Assembly: GCF_020165855.1 (NCBI RefSeq)
Contig: NZ_JAIUFY010000015.1
Location: 191,316-255,315, forward strand
Length of the DNA stretch: 64,000 nucleotides
From: Celeribacter litoreus
Lineage (GTDB): Bacteria > Pseudomonadota > Alphaproteobacteria > Rhodobacterales > Rhodobacteraceae
Direction of reading: 5' to 3'
A program made the position numbers and the translations under genes. Positions 29,155-38,758 of the stretch are shown in pieces. The first letter of the stretch is position 1. Each line of letters starts with the position of its first letter. Below the pieces are notes generated by a model. It was not told the DNA's origin, made no database searches, and saw only the letters and a list, made by a program, of their open reading frames with translations.

Positions 29155-30192
29155 ATGGTCGAATTTTTCACGACAACTAATCTCGGGATCGCACTGCTCA
29201 CGCTTGGGCAGATCTTGCTGGTCCTCGTGCCGCTCTTTGTGGCACTCGCCTTCCTGATGTATGGCGACCGGAAAATCTGGGCTGCGGTCCAGATGCGCAA
29301 AGGCCCCAACATCGTTGGCGTTTTCGGCCTCCTGCAGTCCTTTGCAGACTTTATCAAATACCTCGTGAAAGAGGTGGTTGTGCCGGCCGGTGCAGACAAA
29401 TTTGTCTTCTACCTCGCGCCGATGATCACCTTCATCACGGCTTGTATTGCTTGGGTTGTGATCCCGTGGAACGACGGTTGGGTCATCGCGGACATTAACG
29501 TCGCGATCCTCTACATCTTCGCTGTGTCTTCGCTCGAAGTGTACGGCGTGATCATGGGCGGTTGGGCCTCCAACTCCAAATACCCGTTCCTCGGTTCGCT
29601 TCGCTCTGCGGCACAGATGATTTCTTATGAAGTTTCTATCGGCCTGATCATCATCGGTGTGATCATCTCCACTGGCTCCATGAACTTTGGTGACATCGTT
29701 GCAGCGCAAGATGGCGCAGGCTTCCTGTCCTGGTACTGGCTGCCGCACCTGCCGATGGTCTTCCTCTTCTTCGTCTCCGCCCTCGCTGAAACGAACCGTC
29801 CGCCGTTCGACCTTCCGGAAGCGGAATCCGAACTCGTCGCCGGTTATCAGGTGGAATACTCCTCGACACCGTTCCTGCTCTTCATGATGGGCGAACTGAT
29901 GGCTGTGGTGCTCATGTGTGCGCTCGTCTCCATCCTGTTCTTCGGTGGTTGGAACTCTCCGGTTGAATTCCTGCCGGATGGCATCTTCTGGCTCGTCATC
30001 AAGATGCTGTTCTTCTTCTTCATCTTCTCGATGGTGAAAGCCATCGTGCCGCGCTACCGCTACGACCAACTGATGCGCATCGGTTGGAAAGTGTTCCTCC
30101 CGCTCTCGCTGGGTTGGGTCGTTCTGGTCGCGTTCCTTGCTAAATTCGAAGTTTTCGGTGCGTTCTGGGCGCGCTGGACGATGGGGGTCTGA
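29155..30192 (+). CDS. nuoH: NADH-quinone oxidoreductase subunit H
   Basis: A 345-residue polytopic subunit with eight predicted helices that links the quinone site to the proton-pumping arm. [17 protein letters not shown] (about residues 37-53) and [20 protein letters not shown] (about 212-231) are family signatures. The acidic residues in the latter loop are thought to take part in coupling. The chain ends in a long helix. Length and motifs are standard. It is followed after 3 nt by nuoI. Confidence 0.98.
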   Translation: MVEFFTTTNLGIALLTLGQILLVLVPLFVALAFLMYGDRKIWAAVQMRKGPNIVGVFGLLQSFADFIKYLVKEVVVPAGADKFVFYLAPMITFITACIAWVVIPWNDGWVIADINVAILYIFAVSSLEVYGVIMGGWASNSKYPFLGSLRSAAQMISYEVSIGLIIIGVIISTGSMNFGDIVAAQDGAGFLSWYWLPHLPMVFLFFVSALAETNRPPFDLPEAESELVAGYQVEYSSTPFLLFMMGELMAVVLMCALVSILFFGGWNSPVEFLPDGIFWLVIKMLFFFFIFSMVKAIVPRYRYDQLMRIGWKVFLPLSLGWVVLVAFLAKFEVFGAFWARWTMGV

Positions 30193-30195
30193 TCC

Positions 30196-30687
30196 ATGGC
30201 TGTCGATTACAACCGTGCCGCCAAGTATTTCCTGATGATGGACATCTGGGCCGGCTTCAAAATCGGTCTGCGGTATTTCTTCGCTCCGAAGGCGACGATC
30301 AACTACCCGCATGAGAAAGGCCCGCTGAGCCCGCGTTTCCGTGGGGAGCACGCTCTGCGTCGCTACCCGAACGGCGAAGAGCGCTGCATTGCCTGTAAAC
30401 TTTGCGAAGCGATCTGCCCGGCACAAGCGATCACCATCGACGCCGAACCGCGTGAAGACGGCTCCCGCCGCACCACGCGCTACGACATCGATATGACGAA
30501 ATGCATCTACTGCGGTTTCTGCCAAGAGGCCTGCCCGGTGGACGCGATCGTCGAAGGTCCGAATTTCGAATTCTCCACCGAAACGCGTGAAGAACTGTTC
30601 TACGACAAGGAAAAACTCCTTGAGAACGGTGCGCGCTGGGAAGCCGAGATCGCACGCAACCTCGAACTCGACGCGCCCTATCGCTGA
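30196..30687 (+). CDS. nuoI: NADH-quinone oxidoreductase subunit I
   Basis: A 163-residue ferredoxin-like subunit with two [4Fe-4S] clusters (N6a and N6b). The ligands are in [16 protein letters not shown] (about residues 64-79) and [16 protein letters not shown] (about 103-118). The N-terminal helix and the [14 protein letters not shown] segment match the alphaproteobacterial/mitochondrial TYKY type. Complete and normal. The next gene (CMD-like) starts 19 nt later with an AAGGAA ribosome site. Confidence 0.98.
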   Translation: MAVDYNRAAKYFLMMDIWAGFKIGLRYFFAPKATINYPHEKGPLSPRFRGEHALRRYPNGEERCIACKLCEAICPAQAITIDAEPREDGSRRTTRYDIDMTKCIYCGFCQEACPVDAIVEGPNFEFSTETREELFYDKEKLLENGARWEAEIARNLELDAPYR

Positions 30688-30706
30688 GGCCCTATAAGGA
30701 AAGCCG

Positions 30707-31114
30707 ATGAACGATTTCACCAAACTTTTCGCTGAGATGATCGAGCAGAGCCAGAAAATGGCGGCGTCGTTCAATCCGGCTCTGGAAAACTTCCAGATGC
30801 CGTCTCTCGACAAGCTGTTCCCGACGATGACGAAGGAACAGATGGAAATGTTCTGGGGCAACACCTTCAATAAGGACGGGCTCGACGCCAAGACACGGCT
30901 TCTCGTCGTGCTGGCCGGTCAGACCGTTCTGGGCGCACAGGCTGAGGCGCCGTTCAAACTGACGGTGCGCCATGCTCTTGAAGCAGGGGCCAGCCAAAAA
31001 GAGATCGCGGAAGTGATCTACCAAATGTCCATGCTGGGCGGTGTCCCGGCTATGTCAAAAGCACTGGAGTTGGCGCAGGCCGTCTTCTCCGAGACGCAGG
31101 AGGACAGTGAATGA
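30707..31114 (+). CDS. carboxymuconolactone decarboxylase-like protein lacking cysteines
   Basis: A 135-residue all-helical protein of the CMD/AhpD superfamily. The core is [20 protein letters not shown] followed by [33 protein letters not shown] (about residues 57-120). The chain contains no cysteine at all, so the CxxC redox site of AhpD peroxidases is absent, and an antioxidant role of that kind is unlikely. CMD proteins without cysteines include true decarboxylases and many of unknown role. The gene lies between nuoI and nuoJ, and its stop overlaps nuoJ by 4 nt. A complex I accessory role is inferred only from position. Confidence 0.82.
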   Translation: MNDFTKLFAEMIEQSQKMAASFNPALENFQMPSLDKLFPTMTKEQMEMFWGNTFNKDGLDAKTRLLVVLAGQTVLGAQAEAPFKLTVRHALEAGASQKEIAEVIYQMSMLGGVPAMSKALELAQAVFSETQEDSE

Positions 31115-31725
31115 CTGTCGCGGATTTCGCATTCTTTTGTTTTGCCATCCTGATGTTGGTGGCCGGGGCCTTTACCGTGGTCTCGAGAAACCCGGTGCAC
31201 TCTGTGCTCTGGCTGATTTTGACCTTCCTGTCGGCGGCGGGCCTCTTTGTCCTGCTCGGCGCGGAATTCGTGGCGATGCTACTCGTGATCGTCTACGTCG
31301 GCGCGGTGATGGTGCTCTTCCTCTTCGTCGTGATGATGCTCGACGTGGACTTCGCGGAACTCAAGGCGGGTATGGCGAAATATCTGCCCTTCGGTCTCCT
31401 GATCGGTGTGGTCCTGATCCTGCAACTCGCCATCGCGTTCGGTGACTGGCATTCCGCTGAGGGTGCCGAAGCACTTCGCCGCTCCGTGACACCGGATCTG
31501 GCTGAGACCCACAACACCGCAGCCATCGGTCGCATCATGTATGACGATTACCTGCTGCTGTTCCAGGTCGCCGGTCTGATCCTGCTCGTGTCCATGATCG
31601 GTGCGATCACGCTGACCCTGCGCCACCGCGCGGACGTCAAGCGCCAGAACGTGCTCAAGCAAATGTACCGTAACCCGGAAGACGCCTTCGAGATGAAAGA
31701 CATCAAACCGGGGCAGGGGCTCTAA
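31111..31725 (+). CDS. nuoJ: NADH-quinone oxidoreductase subunit J
   Basis: A 204-residue membrane subunit with five predicted helices (the last near residues 145-167) and a cytoplasmic C-terminal tail. [20 protein letters not shown] and [20 protein letters not shown] are typical. The pi-bulge-containing helix lies in the second. The ATG overlaps the CMD-like stop (ATGA). A hairpin stands in the 94-nt gap before nuoK. Confidence 0.96.
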   Translation: MTVADFAFFCFAILMLVAGAFTVVSRNPVHSVLWLILTFLSAAGLFVLLGAEFVAMLLVIVYVGAVMVLFLFVVMMLDVDFAELKAGMAKYLPFGLLIGVVLILQLAIAFGDWHSAEGAEALRRSVTPDLAETHNTAAIGRIMYDDYLLLFQVAGLILLVSMIGAITLTLRHRADVKRQNVLKQMYRNPEDAFEMKDIKPGQGL

Positions 31726-31742
31726 CGCCTGATATGAAATGC

Positions 31743-31767
31743 CGGGGCGACAATGTGTGCCGCCCCG
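31743..31767 (+). promoter_or_regulatory. intercistronic hairpin between nuoJ and nuoK
   Basis: CGGGGCG (31743-31749) and CGCCCCG (31761-31767) form a 7-bp stem with an 11-nt loop in the largest gap within the nuo genes. No T-run follows, so it is more likely an RNA-processing or stability element than a terminator. Confidence 0.5.
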
Positions 31768-31819
31768 AAACGAACCAGCCGCAATAGAAGCGGCGAGAGA
31801 GAAAAAACTGAGGGACGAC

Positions 31820-32125
31820 ATGGTCGGACTTGAACATTACCTGACAGTCGCAGCGGCGCTGTTTGTCATCGGCATCTTCGGGCTCTTTTTGAACCGAAAG
31901 AACGTCATCATCATCCTGATGTCCATCGAGATGATCCTGCTGTCGGTCAATATCAACCTTGTCGCTTTCTCCTCCTTTATGGGGGATCTGACGGGACAGA
32001 TTTTCACGATGCTCGTGCTCACCGTGGCCGCCGCAGAGGCAGCTATCGGTCTTGCGATCCTTGTGAGCTTCTTCCGCAACCGCGGCACGATCGACGTCGA
32101 AGACGTCAACGTGATGAAAGGGTAA
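31820..32125 (+). CDS. nuoK: NADH-quinone oxidoreductase subunit K
   Basis: A 101-residue subunit with three predicted helices. Conserved membrane glutamates in [16 protein letters not shown] (about residue 36) and [11 protein letters not shown] (about 72) belong to the proton channel. The ATG at 31820 has a GAGGGA site 5-6 nt upstream. A longer in-frame reading from 31739 runs through the hairpin and is rejected. Ends 6 nt before nuoL. Confidence 0.97.
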   Translation: MVGLEHYLTVAAALFVIGIFGLFLNRKNVIIILMSIEMILLSVNINLVAFSSFMGDLTGQIFTMLVLTVAAAEAAIGLAILVSFFRNRGTIDVEDVNVMKG

Positions 32126-32131
32126 CAGGAC

Positions 32132-34261
32132 ATGGAATCGATCATTCTTTTTGCCCCGCTTGTGGGTGCCATTATTGGCGGCTTCGGCTGGCGGTTGATC
32201 GGCGAGAAGACGGCGCAGTATCTCACCACGGGTCTGCTTTTTCTCGCTGCGATCCTGTCCTGGGTTCTGTTTCTCTCCCACGACGGTCAAACCCATCATG
32301 TCACGGTTCTGCGCTGGATCGACGTCGGCTCTCTCTCGGTCGACTGGGGCATCCGTCTCGACCGTCTGACGACGATCATGCTGATCGTGGTGAACACGGT
32401 CTCTGCGCTCGTGCACCTCTACTCTTTGGGTTACATGGCGCATGACGAGAACTTCGGGGATGACGAGCCTTATCGCGCCCGTTTCTTCGCCTACCTCTCG
32501 CTCTTCACCTTCGCGATGCTGATGCTCGTGACCGCCGACAACCTCGCCCAGATGTTCTTCGGCTGGGAAGGTGTGGGTCTCGCCTCCTACCTGCTCATCG
32601 GTTTCTACATGAAGAAGCCGTCCGCCGGTGCCGCGTCGATGAAAGCGTTCATCGTCAACCGTGTTGGTGACTTCGGCTTTATCCTCGGCATTGCGGGTCT
32701 CTTCCTGCTGACCGACAGCATCCGCCTCGACGACGTCTTCGCGAACGGTCCGGTTCTCGCAGAAACGACCATCCACTTCCTCTGGGGTGACTGGAACGCC
32801 GCAAACCTGCTGGCCTTCCTGCTCTTCATCGGGGCGATGGGTAAATCTGCTCAACTCTTCCTGCACACCTGGCTGCCGGACGCGATGGAAGGCCCGACAC
32901 CTGTGTCTGCCCTCATCCACGCCGCGACCATGGTGACGGCTGGTGTGTTCCTCGTCTGCCGCATGTCTCCGATTTTCGAATATGCGCCGCAGGCCCAGAC
33001 CTTCATCATCTACATCGGGGCAAGCACCGCGTTCTTCGCGGCGACTGTTGGCCTCGTACAGAACGACATCAAACGCGTGATCGCATACTCCACCTGTTCG
33101 CAGCTCGGCTACATGTTCGTGGCTGCCGGTGTCGGTGCCTACGGTCCGGCAATGTTCCACCTGCTGACGCACGCTTTCTTCAAAGCGATGCTCTTCCTCG
33201 GTGCTGGTTCGGTCATCACCGCGATGCACCACGAGCAGGACATGCGCAACTACGGTGCGCTGCGTAAGAAGATCCCGTTCACCTACTGGATGATGATCAT
33301 CGGCACGCTCGCCATCACCGGTGTCGGTATCCCGCTCACTCACTTCGGTTTCGCAGGCTTCCTGTCGAAAGACGCCATCATCGAGAGCGCCTATGCCTCC
33401 GGTGTCGGCTATGCCTTCTGGATGCTGGTCGTGGCGGCTCTGTTCACTTCCTTCTACTCATGGCGCCTGATCTTCCTTACCTTCTACGGCAAGGAACGCG
33501 GCGATCATCACGCGCACGAACATGCGCATGAGAGCCCGCTGGTCATGCTCGTCCCGATCGGAACGCTGTCCTTGGGGGCGATCTTCGCAGGTATGATCTG
33601 GTACAATGCGTTCTTCGGTGACCACGACAAGTTCGTTGAGTTCTTTGGTCTTCCGCACCACGCAGAGGTCGAAATGACCGACGCTCATGGTGAGGCTGCT
33701 CCAGCCCACGGTGAAGAAGCTGCGGCTGACGCGCACGGTGAAACCGATACGCATGCTGTTGCTGCTGACTCTCATGGCGCAGACGACGCGCACGCCGCAG
33801 GTATGGCTCCGCAAGGCGCGATCTATGTGGCCGCTGACAACACCATCCTTGACGATGCGCACCACGCACCGACCTGGGTGAAAGTGTCGCCCTTCGTCGC
33901 AATGGTTCTCGGCTTCCTCGTGGCGCTCTGGTTCTACATCTGGAAACCGGAAACCCCGCGCAAACTCGCCGAAAGCCAGCCCGTCGCTTACCAGTTCCTG
34001 CTGAACAAATGGTACTTCGACGAGATTTATGACGCGATCTTCGTTCGTCCGGCTCTCGCCCTCGGTCGTTTCCTCTGGAAGCGCGGCGACGAGAAGACCA
34101 TCGACGGCGCGATCAACGGTCTCGCCATGGGCATCGTGCCCTTCTTCACCCGCCTTGCAGGTCGGGCGCAGTCGGGCTTCATCTTCACTTATGCATTTAG
34201 CATGGTTCTGGGGATTGTGATCTTGATTACCTGGATGTCGATTGGCGGAGGCGCACACTAA
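32132..34261 (+). CDS. nuoL: NADH-quinone oxidoreductase subunit L with His-rich insertion
   Basis: A 709-residue antiporter-like proton-pumping subunit, longer than the roughly 610 residues of the Escherichia coli protein. The Proton_antipo core contains [17 protein letters not shown] and [20 protein letters not shown]. The C-terminal amphipathic lateral helix and final transmembrane helix follow. Between late helices lie two His-rich segments: [10 protein letters not shown] (near residue 459) and an Ala/His/Asp/Glu stretch (about 508-562, nucleotides 33654-33820) with repeated DAHGE-like units. This explains much of the extra length. Its stop shares one base with the nuoM start. Confidence 0.97.
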   Translation: MESIILFAPLVGAIIGGFGWRLIGEKTAQYLTTGLLFLAAILSWVLFLSHDGQTHHVTVLRWIDVGSLSVDWGIRLDRLTTIMLIVVNTVSALVHLYSLGYMAHDENFGDDEPYRARFFAYLSLFTFAMLMLVTADNLAQMFFGWEGVGLASYLLIGFYMKKPSAGAASMKAFIVNRVGDFGFILGIAGLFLLTDSIRLDDVFANGPVLAETTIHFLWGDWNAANLLAFLLFIGAMGKSAQLFLHTWLPDAMEGPTPVSALIHAATMVTAGVFLVCRMSPIFEYAPQAQTFIIYIGASTAFFAATVGLVQNDIKRVIAYSTCSQLGYMFVAAGVGAYGPAMFHLLTHAFFKAMLFLGAGSVITAMHHEQDMRNYGALRKKIPFTYWMMIIGTLAITGVGIPLTHFGFAGFLSKDAIIESAYASGVGYAFWMLVVAALFTSFYSWRLIFLTFYGKERGDHHAHEHAHESPLVMLVPIGTLSLGAIFAGMIWYNAFFGDHDKFVEFFGLPHHAEVEMTDAHGEAAPAHGEEAAADAHGETDTHAVAADSHGADDAHAAGMAPQGAIYVAADNTILDDAHHAPTWVKVSPFVAMVLGFLVALWFYIWKPETPRKLAESQPVAYQFLLNKWYFDEIYDAIFVRPALALGRFLWKRGDEKTIDGAINGLAMGIVPFFTRLAGRAQSGFIFTYAFSMVLGIVILITWMSIGGGAH

Positions 34262-35793
34262 TGGATAACGTGCTTTCTTTCGTCACCTTCCTTCCGACGG
34301 TTGCCGCCATCGTTCTCGCGCTTTTCCTGCGCGGCGACGATGAGGTTGCCCAACTCAACGCCAAACGTCTGGCCCTGTTCGCGACGGTCATCACCTTCCT
34401 GATCTCGCTCTTCATCCTTACGGGTTTTGATCCCGAGGATACCGGCTTCCAGATGGTTGAAGAGGCCGACTGGATCATGGGCCTCAAGTACAAGATGGGC
34501 GTTGACGGTATTTCCGTGCTCTTCGTGATGCTGACCACCGCGCTCATGCCGCTGACCATCTGGTCGGCATGGGACGTGAAGACCCGCGTCAAAGAATACA
34601 TGATCGCCTTCCTGCTTCTGGAAACGCTCATGCTCGGCGTGTTCATGGCACTCGATCTCGTCCTCTTCTACCTCTTCTTCGAGGCAGGTCTGATCCCGAT
34701 GTTCCTGATCATCGGCATCTGGGGCGGCAAGAACCGCATTTACGCAGCGTTCAAGTTCTTCCTCTATACCTTCCTCGGCTCCGTGCTGATGCTGGTCGCG
34801 ATGATCGCCATGTACATCGACGCAGGCACGACCGACATCGTTCAGCTGCTCGCACATGACTTCTCGTCCTCGACCATCTCGGTCCTCGGGTTCCAAGTCA
34901 TCGGCGGCATGCAGACGCTCGCCTTCCTCGCCTTCTTCGCCTCCTTTGCGGTGAAGATGCCGATGTGGCCGGTGCACACCTGGTTGCCGGATGCACACGT
35001 TCAGGCGCCGACGGCTGGCTCCGTTGTTCTGGCGGCGATCTTGCTGAAAATGGGTGGCTATGGCTTCCTCCGCTTCTCTATCCCGATGTTCCCGGTCGCT
35101 TCCGACATGCTCGCGGACTTTGTCCTCTGGCTCTCTGCTATCGCGATCGTTTATGCCTCGCTCGTGGCACTGGTCCAAGCGGACATGAAAAAGCTCATCG
35201 CGTATTCCTCGGTTGCGCACATGGGCTACGTCACCGCCGGTATCTTTGCGATGAACCAGCAGGGTGTTGACGGCGCGATCTTCCAGATGATCTCTCACGG
35301 TTTCGTCTCCGGCGCGCTCTTCCTCTGTGTGGGCGTCATCTACGACCGGATGCACACCCGCGAAATCGACGCCTTCGGCGGCCTCGTGAAAAACATGCCG
35401 GCCTATGCGCTCGTCTTCCTGTTCTTCACCATGGCGAACGTCGGCCTTCCGGGCACCTCGGGCTTCGTCGGTGAATTCCTGACGCTGATCGGCATGTTCC
35501 AAGCCAACACCTGGGTCGCTCTTGTTGCGGCAACCGGTGTGATCTTCTCGGCGGCCTACGCACTCTGGCTCTACCGCCGCGTCGTTCTCGGCGACCTGAT
35601 CAAAGAGAGCCTCAAGGCGATCAAGGACATGACCCCGCGCGAGAAGTGGATCTTTGCTCCGCTCGTCGCCATGACCTTGCTCCTCGGTGTTTATCCGTCG
35701 CTCGTGACCGATATCACCGGTCCGTCCGTAGAGGCGCTCATCGACAACTATCACGCAGCTCTGCCGATGGTGGCAGAGGCCGCGGCTCACTAA
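34261..35793 (+). CDS. nuoM: NADH-quinone oxidoreductase subunit M
   Basis: A 510-residue antiporter-like subunit with fourteen predicted helices. [38 protein letters not shown] and [16 protein letters not shown] are the family landmarks. Conserved glutamate and lysines lie in the helices, as expected for proton translocation. Complete, with normal length. Starts at a TAATG overlap with nuoL and is followed after about 13 nt by nuoN. Confidence 0.98.
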   Translation: MDNVLSFVTFLPTVAAIVLALFLRGDDEVAQLNAKRLALFATVITFLISLFILTGFDPEDTGFQMVEEADWIMGLKYKMGVDGISVLFVMLTTALMPLTIWSAWDVKTRVKEYMIAFLLLETLMLGVFMALDLVLFYLFFEAGLIPMFLIIGIWGGKNRIYAAFKFFLYTFLGSVLMLVAMIAMYIDAGTTDIVQLLAHDFSSSTISVLGFQVIGGMQTLAFLAFFASFAVKMPMWPVHTWLPDAHVQAPTAGSVVLAAILLKMGGYGFLRFSIPMFPVASDMLADFVLWLSAIAIVYASLVALVQADMKKLIAYSSVAHMGYVTAGIFAMNQQGVDGAIFQMISHGFVSGALFLCVGVIYDRMHTREIDAFGGLVKNMPAYALVFLFFTMANVGLPGTSGFVGEFLTLIGMFQANTWVALVAATGVIFSAAYALWLYRRVVLGDLIKESLKAIKDMTPREKWIFAPLVAMTLLLGVYPSLVTDITGPSVEALIDNYHAALPMVAEAAAH

Positions 35794-35806
35794 AGGACCT
35801 GTGGAT

Positions 35807-37243
35807 ATGACTTCTTCTGATTTTTCCATCGTCCTACCGGAAGTGCTTCTGGCCATCTACGGCATGGCGGCACTCCTTTTCGCCGTCTACACCGGCAAGG
35901 ATAAACTCGCAGGTCTGATCACTTGGGTGACTGCGGCGGTCTTCGTGATCATCGCTCTGCTCATCGGTCTCGGTGGCAGCGGCTCGAATGTGGCCTTCGA
36001 CGGTATGTTCATCGACGACGCCTTCTCGCGTTTCGGCAAAGTGGGTGTTCTGCTCGCCGGTGCTGCGATCCTCGTGATGTCCTACGACTTCCTCGATAAG
36101 CGCGGTTTCGCAAAGTTCGAGTATCCGATCCTCGTGCTTTTCTCGACGATCGGGATGATGGTGATGGTCTCCTCCGGCGACCTGATGACTCTCTACGTTG
36201 GCCTCGAGCTTATGTCGCTCGCCCTCTACGTGATTGCGTCCTTCCGCCGTGACAGCGTGAAATCGACCGAAGCGGGTCTGAAGTACTTCGTGCTTGGCTC
36301 GCTGTCCTCCGGTCTGCTGCTTTACGGTTCCTCGTTGGTTTACGGCTTCTCCGGCACGACCTCCTTTGCCGGCATCATCACCGTGGTGCAGGACGAGGTT
36401 CCGGTTGGCGTGCTCTTCGGCCTCGTGTTTGTGATCACCGGCCTCGCGTTCAAGGTCTCCGCTGTTCCGTTCCACATGTGGACGCCGGACGTTTACGAAG
36501 GCGCTCCGACCCCAACCACCGCGTTCTTCGCAACCGCGCCGAAGCTCGCCGCCATGGGCCTTTTCGCTCGCGTGCTGCATGATGCCTTCGGTGGCGTTGT
36601 TGGCGACTGGCAGCAAGTCATCGCTGTGATTGCTGTGGCCTCCATGTTCCTGGGTGCATTCGCAGGTATTGGTCAGACGAACATCAAACGCCTGATGGCC
36701 TACTCCTCGATCTCCCACATGGGCTTTGCTCTCATGGGCCTCGCGGCAGGTGATGCGCTTGGCGTGCAATCTGCGCTCGTCTACATGGCTATCTACGTTG
36801 CGATGAACATCGGTGTCTTCGCCTTTATCATGACGATGGAGCGTGACGGTCAGCCGGTGACGGACATCAAAGCGCTGAACCTCTACTGGCGCACCTCGCC
36901 GGTCAAGGCGCTGGCTCTGCTGATCCTGTTGTTCTCGCTCGCAGGTGTCCCGCCGATGCTCGGCTTCTTCGGCAAGCTGTTCGTGCTTCAGGCAGCATGG
37001 TCCGCTGGTCTGACCTACCTTGCTGTGTTCGGTGTGATCGCCTCCGTGATCGGTGCGTTCTACTACCTGCGCATCGTGTACTACATGTACTTCGGCGCAG
37101 AATCCGAGCCGCTCGACAAGACCAAGGCGCCGGTGGCCTATGCACTCCTTGCAGTGTCCGCGCTGATCATGCTCTTCGGGATCATCAATATGTTTGGTGT
37201 CGATGGCATGGCTGCAATCGCTGCAGACGCTCTTGTCAAATAA
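35807..37243 (+). CDS. nuoN: NADH-quinone oxidoreductase subunit N
   Basis: A 478-residue antiporter-like subunit, the last of the fourteen complex I genes. [40 protein letters not shown] and [17 protein letters not shown] are diagnostic. The ATG at 35807 has AAGGA 9 nt upstream. The GTG at 35801 lies too close to that site. The end of the gene is overlapped by the probable start of birA. Confidence 0.97.
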   Translation: MTSSDFSIVLPEVLLAIYGMAALLFAVYTGKDKLAGLITWVTAAVFVIIALLIGLGGSGSNVAFDGMFIDDAFSRFGKVGVLLAGAAILVMSYDFLDKRGFAKFEYPILVLFSTIGMMVMVSSGDLMTLYVGLELMSLALYVIASFRRDSVKSTEAGLKYFVLGSLSSGLLLYGSSLVYGFSGTTSFAGIITVVQDEVPVGVLFGLVFVITGLAFKVSAVPFHMWTPDVYEGAPTPTTAFFATAPKLAAMGLFARVLHDAFGGVVGDWQQVIAVIAVASMFLGAFAGIGQTNIKRLMAYSSISHMGFALMGLAAGDALGVQSALVYMAIYVAMNIGVFAFIMTMERDGQPVTDIKALNLYWRTSPVKALALLILLFSLAGVPPMLGFFGKLFVLQAAWSAGLTYLAVFGVIASVIGAFYYLRIVYYMYFGAESEPLDKTKAPVAYALLAVSALIMLFGIINMFGVDGMAAIAADALVK

Positions 37244-37979
37244 TCGCCATAAGTGGCCGGAGGGGGTCGGGCGCACCGTCCTCCCAACGGTCGACAGCAC
37301 AATGTCGGAGGCCGCGCGAGTCGCGGCCTCTTCCGCATTTCCGCAATGGATTATGGCGCATGAGCAAACGGCAGCCCACGGGCGTCGTGGTCGCCATTGG
37401 TCCAATCCTGCAGGGAATTTTGCAGCCACGCTCTTGATGTTTCCGACGGAGGCGCCTGAACTCGTCGCGTTGCGCTCTTTTGCAGCTGCCTTGGCACTTC
37501 ATGATACATTCATTGCCGTGACCGGACGCACGGACCCATTCTCACTCAAGTGGCCCAATGATGTGCTGCTGAATGGCGGAAAAGTGGCGGGTATCCTTCT
37601 TGAACGCGGTCCCTCTCATCTTGCCATTGGGATCGGAATCAATCTCGCCCACGCGCCGGGCGTCTCCGAGGTCGAGGCAGGGGCCGTCGCTCCGGTTTCT
37701 CTTGCTGATGAGACGGGTGCACTGGTAACCCCTGAAGAATTCCTCGACGTCCTTGCGCCGACTTATGCCACTTGGGAAAGCCAATTCACGACTTACGGAT
37801 TTGCCCCGCTTCGTGAAGCATGGTTGTCGCGTGCCGCGCGTCTCGGAGAGGTCATCCGCGCCCGGACGATGACCGAGGAACATACCGGCACGTTCGAGAC
37901 GATCGATGCCTTCGGCAATCTGGTCCTCGCGACCACCAAAGGCAAACTCGCTATTCCTGCTGCTGAGGTCTATTTCTGA
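37203..37979 (+). CDS. birA: biotin--[acetyl-CoA-carboxylase] ligase without DNA-binding domain
   Basis: A class I biotin protein ligase (about 248-258 residues) that adenylates biotin and attaches it to the carboxylase carrier protein. [11 protein letters not shown] and [20 protein letters not shown] form the biotin/ATP site. [19 protein letters not shown] carries the catalytic lysine, and a short C-terminal SH3-like domain follows. There is no N-terminal HTH, so it does not act as the Escherichia coli repressor. The start is uncertain. ATG at 37203 overlaps nuoN by 41 nt, whereas TTG at 37233 would give the family-typical short N-terminus. Cotranscription with nuo is likely. Confidence 0.9.
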   Translation: MAWLQSLQTLLSNNRHKWPEGVGRTVLPTVDSTMSEAARVAASSAFPQWIMAHEQTAAHGRRGRHWSNPAGNFAATLLMFPTEAPELVALRSFAAALALHDTFIAVTGRTDPFSLKWPNDVLLNGGKVAGILLERGPSHLAIGIGINLAHAPGVSEVEAGAVAPVSLADETGALVTPEEFLDVLAPTYATWESQFTTYGFAPLREAWLSRAARLGEVIRARTMTEEHTGTFETIDAFGNLVLATTKGKLAIPAAEVYF

Positions 37980-38758
37980 TGCTGCTTTGTATTGATACCG
38001 GCAACACGAACACCGTCTTCTCGATTTGGGACGGGGAGTCCTTTGTGGCGACTTGGCGCACCTCGACAGAGCATCAGCGCACGGCTGACCAATACTATGT
38101 CTGGCTCTCGACCCTGATGCATTTTCAGAAGATCGAAGCCGACATCACTGAGGTGATCATCTCTTCGACAGTTCCGCGCGTCGTGTTCAACTTGCGCGTT
38201 CTCGCGAACCGGTATTTCAATTGCCGCCCGCTAGTCGTCGGAAAGCCTGAGTGCCTTCTGCCGCATATGCCACGGGTGGATGAAGGTACGACGGTGGGGC
38301 CCGACAGGCTGGTGAACACCGCAGGCGCTTTCGACCGTTTCGGCGGTGATCTCATTGTGGTTGATTTCGGAACTGCGACGACGTTTGATGTTGTTGCCGA
38401 GGACGGTGCCTATGTCGGTGGTGTGATTTCTCCCGGAGTGAACACATCTCTGGAGAGCCTTCACCTCAAGGCCGCCGCGCTACCCCACGTTGACGTGACG
38501 ATGCCGGAGAAGGTCATTGGCACCAATACGGTCGCCTGTATGCAGTCCGGTGTGTTCTGGGGGTATGTTGGCCTCGTGCGCGAAACATGCAATCGTATCA
38601 AAGAGGAATACGCCAGACCGATGCGCGTTGTCGCTACGGGAGGCCTTGCACCTCTGTTCAATCAGGGTCACAAACTCTTCGACGATTTCGATGAGTTTCT
38701 GACGATCCACGGTTTGACCGTGATACACAAATATAACAAGGACATGGGCAACCTATGA
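37979..38758 (+). CDS. coaX: type III pantothenate kinase
   Basis: A 259-residue type III pantothenate kinase catalysing the first step of coenzyme A synthesis. Nucleotide-binding motif DTGNTNTVFSIWD (about residues 5-17), GTTVGPDRLVNTAGAF with the pantothenate-site region, and VVDFGTATTFDVV are clear. It shares one base with the birA stop (TGATG) and overlaps rnj by 4 nt. The order nuoN-birA-coaX-rnj recurs in Rhodobacterales as far as I recall. Confidence 0.96.
   Translation: MLLCIDTGNTNTVFSIWDGESFVATWRTSTEHQRTADQYYVWLSTLMHFQKIEADITEVIISSTVPRVVFNLRVLANRYFNCRPLVVGKPECLLPHMPRVDEGTTVGPDRLVNTAGAFDRFGGDLIVVDFGTATTFDVVAEDGAYVGGVISPGVNTSLESLHLKAAALPHVDVTMPEKVIGTNTVACMQSGVFWGYVGLVRETCNRIKEEYARPMRVVATGGLAPLFNQGHKLFDDFDEFLTIHGLTVIHKYNKDMGNL

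Noticed and set aside
29047-30891. 614-codon minus-strand frame across nuoH and nuoI
   Set aside because: Crosses several real genes and consists of Asp/Glu/Arg/His-rich text, a mirror of membrane-protein codons.
31703-37429. Several 500-550 codon minus-strand frames opposite nuoK-nuoN
   Set aside because: Antisense shadows of membrane-protein genes. Highly charged and without family features.
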